From Salegentibacter echinorum (GTDB taxonomy: Bacteria > Bacteroidota > Bacteroidia > Flavobacteriales > Flavobacteriaceae), in NCBI RefSeq assembly GCF_900129445.1, contig NZ_FQVT01000006.1, forward strand, positions 62,001 through 126,000: a DNA stretch of 64,000 bases. The letters run 5' to 3'. Positions 60,436 through 64,000 of this stretch are shown here, in pieces. The notes beneath the pieces were generated by a model that worked only from the letters and a program-made list of their open reading frames with translations, did no database searches and was not told where the DNA came from. Numbering within the stretch: position 1 is the first letter of the stretch; the number at the start of each line of letters is the position of its first letter. The position numbers and the translations under genes were made by a program.

Positions 60436-61683
60436 CTACTCGTATCTTAGTGACTCAATGGGGTCTTGTTTTGCTGCTTTGGCAGCTGGATAACTTCCGG
60501 CGAGTATAGCGACAATAATAGTGATGGCAGTAGCCCAAATAATTGCGATCCACGGGGTGGTGAAATTGAAGTCGGCTGCTGCCGAAACTCCAAGACCAAT
60601 CAAAACCCCAAAAATAATTCCAACAATTCCGCCAATTTGTCCAATAATTAATGTTTCCATAAAAAACTGGGTAGCTATGGTTTTTCGTTTTGCGCCCAAA
60701 GCTTTACGCACACCAATTTCCCGGGTTCGCTCGGTAACACTTACCAGCATAATATTCATTAGCGCAATAGAAGAACCAAATATGGTAATGATAGAAATGA
60801 TCCAGGCCGCATAATTAAGATAACTGGTAATTGAAAAAATTCTATTTATAAGATCATCACTGCGTTCCAATCCGAAGTTGTTTTCTTCAATTGGGTTTAA
60901 TTTTCTAATATTTCTAAAGGTCAAAATAGCTTCATCCTGGGCACCTTCCAATAAGGCTTTATCATCTACCTTAACACTTAAATTATAATTTATTTTGGGT
61001 TGGGTAAAAATAGACCTGGCCAATTGAATAGGCATAAGCACTCGTAAATCCTGGTTATTTCCAAAAGTGGATCCCTTAGATTCCAAAATTCCAATAACTT
61101 TAAATTTTGCGCCACGAATACTTATGATTTTATCCAGCGGATTGGTATTTTGAAACAAGCCCTCTTCTTTGGCAAAATCTGAACCCAGAACCACAACATT
61201 ATTATTGTTTTGAATATCGAAAACATTAAATTCCCGACCGATTTCTACTTTAGAGCCAGAGTTCTCTAAAAAATTCTCGTTTACCCCAAGAACGCGTACT
61301 TCAGGATCTGTTTTTTCATTTCTAAATTTAACCTCAGCTCCTGAAGTTCCTGTAAAAGATACTGCAGTTTTTGCCTGCGGATATGCATAATTGTCTTCAA
61401 ACTTTTTTACCTCACGGTAACTGATTATTGGGTTGATTTTTTCAATTTCCCCGCCACCACGTCGTTGCGAACTAAAATCATAACGCTGTATATTAAAAGT
61501 ATTTGCCCCCATAGAAGCAAAGTCGCTGCTTATAGTGTTTTCTAAAGCACTAACAGCACTTAGAATCCCTACTAAAGCTGTAATGCCAATAGCAATAATC
61601 AACACCGTTAAAATGGTTCTAAGCAACTGACTTTTAATAGAATTAAAAGCAATGCTAATATTTTCCCTTAGCAATCCAAACAT
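60436..61683 (-). CDS. MacB/FtsX-type ABC transporter permease
   Basis: This 415-residue inner-membrane protein starts at the ATG at 61683, preferred to a TTG at 61719. One N-terminal helix (TILTVLIIAIGITALVGILSA) leads to a large periplasmic MacB_PCD-like domain (to about residue 285). A C-terminal FtsX domain of three helices follows, with the typical LMNIMLVSVTERTREIGVRKALGAKR loop and the closing PAAKAAKQDPIESLRYE. It would work with an ATPase encoded elsewhere. Members of this type act as mechanotransmission pumps for lipoproteins, antibiotics or signal molecules; the cargo is unknown. The gene is divergent from hisS and unrelated to the glycan locus. Confidence 0.9.
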   Translation of the reverse strand: MFGLLRENISIAFNSIKSQLLRTILTVLIIAIGITALVGILSAVSALENTISSDFASMGANTFNIQRYDFSSQRRGGGEIEKINPIISYREVKKFEDNYAYPQAKTAVSFTGTSGAEVKFRNEKTDPEVRVLGVNENFLENSGSKVEIGREFNVFDIQNNNNVVVLGSDFAKEEGLFQNTNPLDKIISIRGAKFKVIGILESKGSTFGNNQDLRVLMPIQLARSIFTQPKINYNLSVKVDDKALLEGAQDEAILTFRNIRKLNPIEENNFGLERSDDLINRIFSITSYLNYAAWIISIITIFGSSIALMNIMLVSVTERTREIGVRKALGAKRKTIATQFFMETLIIGQIGGIVGIIFGVLIGLGVSAAADFNFTTPWIAIIWATAITIIVAILAGSYPAAKAAKQDPIESLRYE

Positions 61684-61826
61684 AGAAAGTTTTTTCAGTA
61701 CGCATCTATTAGACTTCAAACCTGTTATAATGTTACTTAAAAATTGAAATTTGTTTGGGTTCAGGTAAAATTTAAGATATTTGCAGCCAGAAACAGTTAA
61801 GAATACCCTACCTATATTTATATTTT

Positions 61827-63197
61827 ATGGCACAGAAACCTTCTATTCCAAAGGGAACCCGGGATTTTAATCCGGCAGAAGTAGCAAAACGCAATTATAT
61901 TTTTGAAACTATTAAAGCCGAATTCAAAAAGTTTGGATTTCAACCTATCGAAACTCCAAGTTTTGAGAATTCAGATACTTTAATGGGCAAGTATGGGGAA
62001 GAAGGCGATCGTTTAATCTTTAAAATACTTAATTCTGGTGATTTTCTAAAAAAAGCAGATTCCAAAGCTTACGAGGTTAAAGACAGTTTAAAAATAACAG
62101 CTTCTATTAGCGAAAAAGCTCTGCGATATGACCTTACCGTGCCCTTTGCCCGTTATGTGGTTCAGCATCAAAATGAGATTGATTTTCCGTTTAAGCGTTA
62201 TCAAATTCAGCCGGTATGGAGAGCCGATAGACCCCAAAAAGGACGTTTTAGAGAGTTTTTTCAATGTGATGCAGATGTGGTAGGAAGCAAGAGTCTTTGG
62301 CAGGAAGTAGAATTTGTACAGCTGTATGATGCTGTTTTTTCTGCCCTAAAGCTGGAAGGAGTGACCATTAAAATCAATAATCGCAAAGTACTCTCTGGTT
62401 TTGCTGAAGTTATTGGTGAGAAGGACAAGTTAATCGATTTCACAGTGGCCCTGGATAAATTAGACAAAATAGGGGAGGAAGGCGTTGTAAAAGAAATGAT
62501 GCAGAAAGGTATTGCTGAAAGTGCTATAGAAAAGATCCAGCCTATTTTTAAACTTCAGGGCAGTTTTGCTGAAAAAATTAATGGGATTAAAGCCATTCTT
62601 AAAACTTCAGAAACGGGGAAAGAAGGCATTAAAGAGTTAGAATTTATAGAGCAGGCTATTCAGGAAATGCCTTTAAACTCAGCTAAACTAGATTTGGATG
62701 TAACTTTGGCCCGCGGACTTAACTATTACACGGGTGCAATTTTTGAAATTTCTGCTCCGGAAAATGTAAAAATGGGCTCCATAGGTGGGGGTGGAAGATA
62801 TGACGACCTTACCGGTATTTTCGGATTAAAAAATATGAGTGGGGTGGGAATCTCTTTTGGCTTAGATAGAATTTACCTGGTATTAGAAGAGTTAAACCTT
62901 TTTCCAAAAGCAGTTACACAAAACACCAAAGCCTTATTTATTAATTTTGGTGATAAAGAAGCACTTTACGCTCTAAAAGCAGTGCAAAAATTGAGAAAGG
63001 AAAATATAACTGCTGAATTGTTTCCCGATAGTAGCAAAATGAAAAAACAAATGAACTATGCTAATAAGCGGGAAATTCCGTATGTGATCTTAGCAGGTGG
63101 GGAAGAGATGGAACAGGAGAAATTTACTTTGAAAAATATGAAATCTGGCGAACAGCAAAAAGTAGATTTTGCAGCAATGGTTAAAACTCTGAGCTAG
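61827..63197 (+). CDS. hisS: Histidyl-tRNA synthetase
   Basis: This 456-residue class II synthetase charges tRNA-His. The start IPKGTRDFNP is typical. Motif 1 lies near FETIKAEFKKFGFQPIETP. Motif 2 lies in YQIQPVWRADRPQKGRFREFFQCDADVVG, preceded by RYDLTVPFARYV. The histidine-specific motif is ARGLNYYTG, and motif 3 is near GGGGRYDDL and GVGISFGLDR. The C-terminal anticodon-binding domain (from about 365) contains AELFPDSSKMKKQMNYANKREIPYVILAG. Length and motifs are normal. It is an ordinary housekeeping gene that marks the end of the accessory region. Confidence 0.97.
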   Translation: MAQKPSIPKGTRDFNPAEVAKRNYIFETIKAEFKKFGFQPIETPSFENSDTLMGKYGEEGDRLIFKILNSGDFLKKADSKAYEVKDSLKITASISEKALRYDLTVPFARYVVQHQNEIDFPFKRYQIQPVWRADRPQKGRFREFFQCDADVVGSKSLWQEVEFVQLYDAVFSALKLEGVTIKINNRKVLSGFAEVIGEKDKLIDFTVALDKLDKIGEEGVVKEMMQKGIAESAIEKIQPIFKLQGSFAEKINGIKAILKTSETGKEGIKELEFIEQAIQEMPLNSAKLDLDVTLARGLNYYTGAIFEISAPENVKMGSIGGGGRYDDLTGIFGLKNMSGVGISFGLDRIYLVLEELNLFPKAVTQNTKALFINFGDKEALYALKAVQKLRKENITAELFPDSSKMKKQMNYANKREIPYVILAGGEEMEQEKFTLKNMKSGEQQKVDFAAMVKTLS

Positions 63198-63298
63198 TTT
63201 TATCTGAGTATTGAGAATACCTGGTACTCTATATATACTACTTCGGGACAAGCATAGGAGCTCCCAATAATATCTGGATAAAACCCGATTATTGAATA

Positions 63299-63345
63299 AA
63301 ATCCGTCACGCAATATTTTTGAAATATTGAATGACGGATTTTTAT
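63299..63345. terminator. Bidirectional terminator between hisS and aldo/keto reductase genes
   Basis: AAATCCGTCA pairs with TGACGGATTT, and inside it CAATATTT pairs with AAATATTG. A-rich and T-rich flanks on either side suit termination of both convergent genes. Confidence 0.85.
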
Positions 63346-63352
63346 ATTGTGA

Positions 63353-64000
63353 CTATTTTTCACTTGCCTTATTTAAAACCTCCATATCTTCTTGAGAAAG
63401 TGAGGTTTCTACAGCTTCCTTGAAAGACTTTAGATGAGAGGATTTTGTAGCGCTGGCAATTGGAGCACTTATCCCCGGTCTTTGTATCAACCAGGCTAAA
63501 GCCACCCCTGCTTGAGAAATATTATGTTTTTCTGAAACCTCATCCAGACCCTTTAATACTTCCTTTCCACGGTCATTTAAATACTGTTCAACAAACATTT
63601 TTCGGGATTGCCCTTCAAAATCTGCTTCTGTCCTGTATTTTCCGGTAAGAAAACCACTGGCTAACGAGAAGTAATTGATAACCCCCATATTATTCTCCTC
63701 ACATAGTTTCAGGATTTCACCTTCAAATTTATCACGTACCATTAGGTTGTACTCTGGTTGAAACACCTCATAGGCAGGAAGATTTTTTTCTTCAGCAGTA
63801 TCTAAAGCTTTTTGTAATCTTTCCGCAGAAAAATTTGAAGCGCCAATATGCTTAATTTCCTTGCGGTCTATAAAGGCTTTGTACGCGGCTAACGCCTCTT
63901 CAACCGGGGTTTCTTCATCATCATAGTGTGTTAAATATAAATCGATATAATCGGTTTGCAATCTGGCCAGGGAATCTTTAACCGCACCGGTGAGATAATC
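63353..64000 (-). CDS. Aldo/keto reductase, 5' end beyond window
   Basis: This is the C-terminal 216 residues of an aldo/keto reductase; the frame stays open to the right edge (reads DYLTGAVKDSLARLQTDYID), so a TTG at 63961 is not the start. Family marks are YIDLYLTHYDDEETPVEEALAAY, KIKHIGASNFSAERL-like HIGASNFSAERLQ, FQPEYNLMVRD, YFSLASGFLTGKYR and the NADPH-contact region ISAPIASATKSSHLKSF. It is a cytosolic NADPH-dependent reductase of the YajO/Tas-like group with unknown substrate. It is convergent with hisS across a shared terminator. Confidence 0.9.
   Translation of the reverse strand, partial: DYLTGAVKDSLARLQTDYIDLYLTHYDDEETPVEEALAAYKAFIDRKEIKHIGASNFSAERLQKALDTAEEKNLPAYEVFQPEYNLMVRDKFEGEILKLCEENNMGVINYFSLASGFLTGKYRTEADFEGQSRKMFVEQYLNDRGKEVLKGLDEVSEKHNISQAGVALAWLIQRPGISAPIASATKSSHLKSFKEAVETSLSQEDMEVLNKASEK

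Overview
The window is from a low-GC (roughly 37 % by eye) member of the Bacteroidota, most probably a marine Flavobacteriaceae (Gramella/Salegentibacter/Zunongwangia type). The signs are two SusC/SusD pairs, many lipoproteins with short Bacteroidota-type signal peptides, A/T-rich leaders with weak ribosome sites, TAnnTTTG-like -7 elements, sulfatases in glycan loci and a LytTR/LytS-type two-component system. The genus is a guess; no rRNA or tRNA is present.

About 55 kb (1-54.7 kb) is one large polysaccharide utilisation locus for sialylated, fucosylated, sulfated, N-acetylhexosamine-rich animal-type glycans. Left part (1-10.2 kb): the 3' end of an N-acetylneuraminate lyase, SusC1/SusD1 (NanO/NanU-like), a Sec-secreted GH33 sialidase, a GntR/FadR-family regulator and a divergent GH29 alpha-fucosidase. 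At 10.7-13.4 kb is a small accessory island: an intact IS4-family element with a 10-bp target duplication, a small membrane protein and a tail-to-tail RelE/ParE-type toxin and HTH antitoxin. At 13.8-26.9 kb (minus strand): SusC2/SusD2, two sulfatases, a GH20 gene with its catalytic domain deleted, a GH16 and a large GH20. At 27.2-40.2 kb (plus strand) is the sialic acid uptake and processing block: N-acylglucosamine 2-epimerase, GH20, lipoprotein sialidase, GH20, sialate O-acetylesterase, a second copy of the small membrane protein, a Kelch mutarotase fused to a sodium/solute symporter, and an SGNH esterase whose signal peptide is frameshifted. At 40.7-54.7 kb: GH31, two further sulfatases (one with an extra C-terminal domain), a secreted EEP-fold enzyme, GH109, GH2 and GH123.

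Inferred logic: sulfatases, fucosidase, esterases and endo-GH16 open the glycan; sialidases release Neu5Ac; GH20, GH2, GH109, GH31 and GH123 remove GlcNAc, Gal and GalNAc; SusC/D pairs import oligosaccharides or Neu5Ac; the Kelch-symporter fusion epimerises and imports Neu5Ac; lyase and epimerase convert it to ManNAc and then GlcNAc. GlcNAc kinase, deacetylase and deaminase are not in the window.

The most notable new observation is a palindrome TATGT-N3-ACATA. It sits before SusC1, in the regulator/GH29 intergenic region, before SusC2, at the epimerase promoter and before the Kelch-symporter gene, with weaker versions before the sialidase and GH20 genes. It looks like the operator of the local GntR-type regulator and would define a nan regulon across the scattered operons.

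From 54.7 kb the content becomes ordinary: a long decayed intergenic region with a 49-residue membrane ORF, an unknown secreted protein, a LytTR/LytS pair, another unknown secreted protein, a MacB/FtsX-type permease, hisS and a partial aldo/keto reductase.
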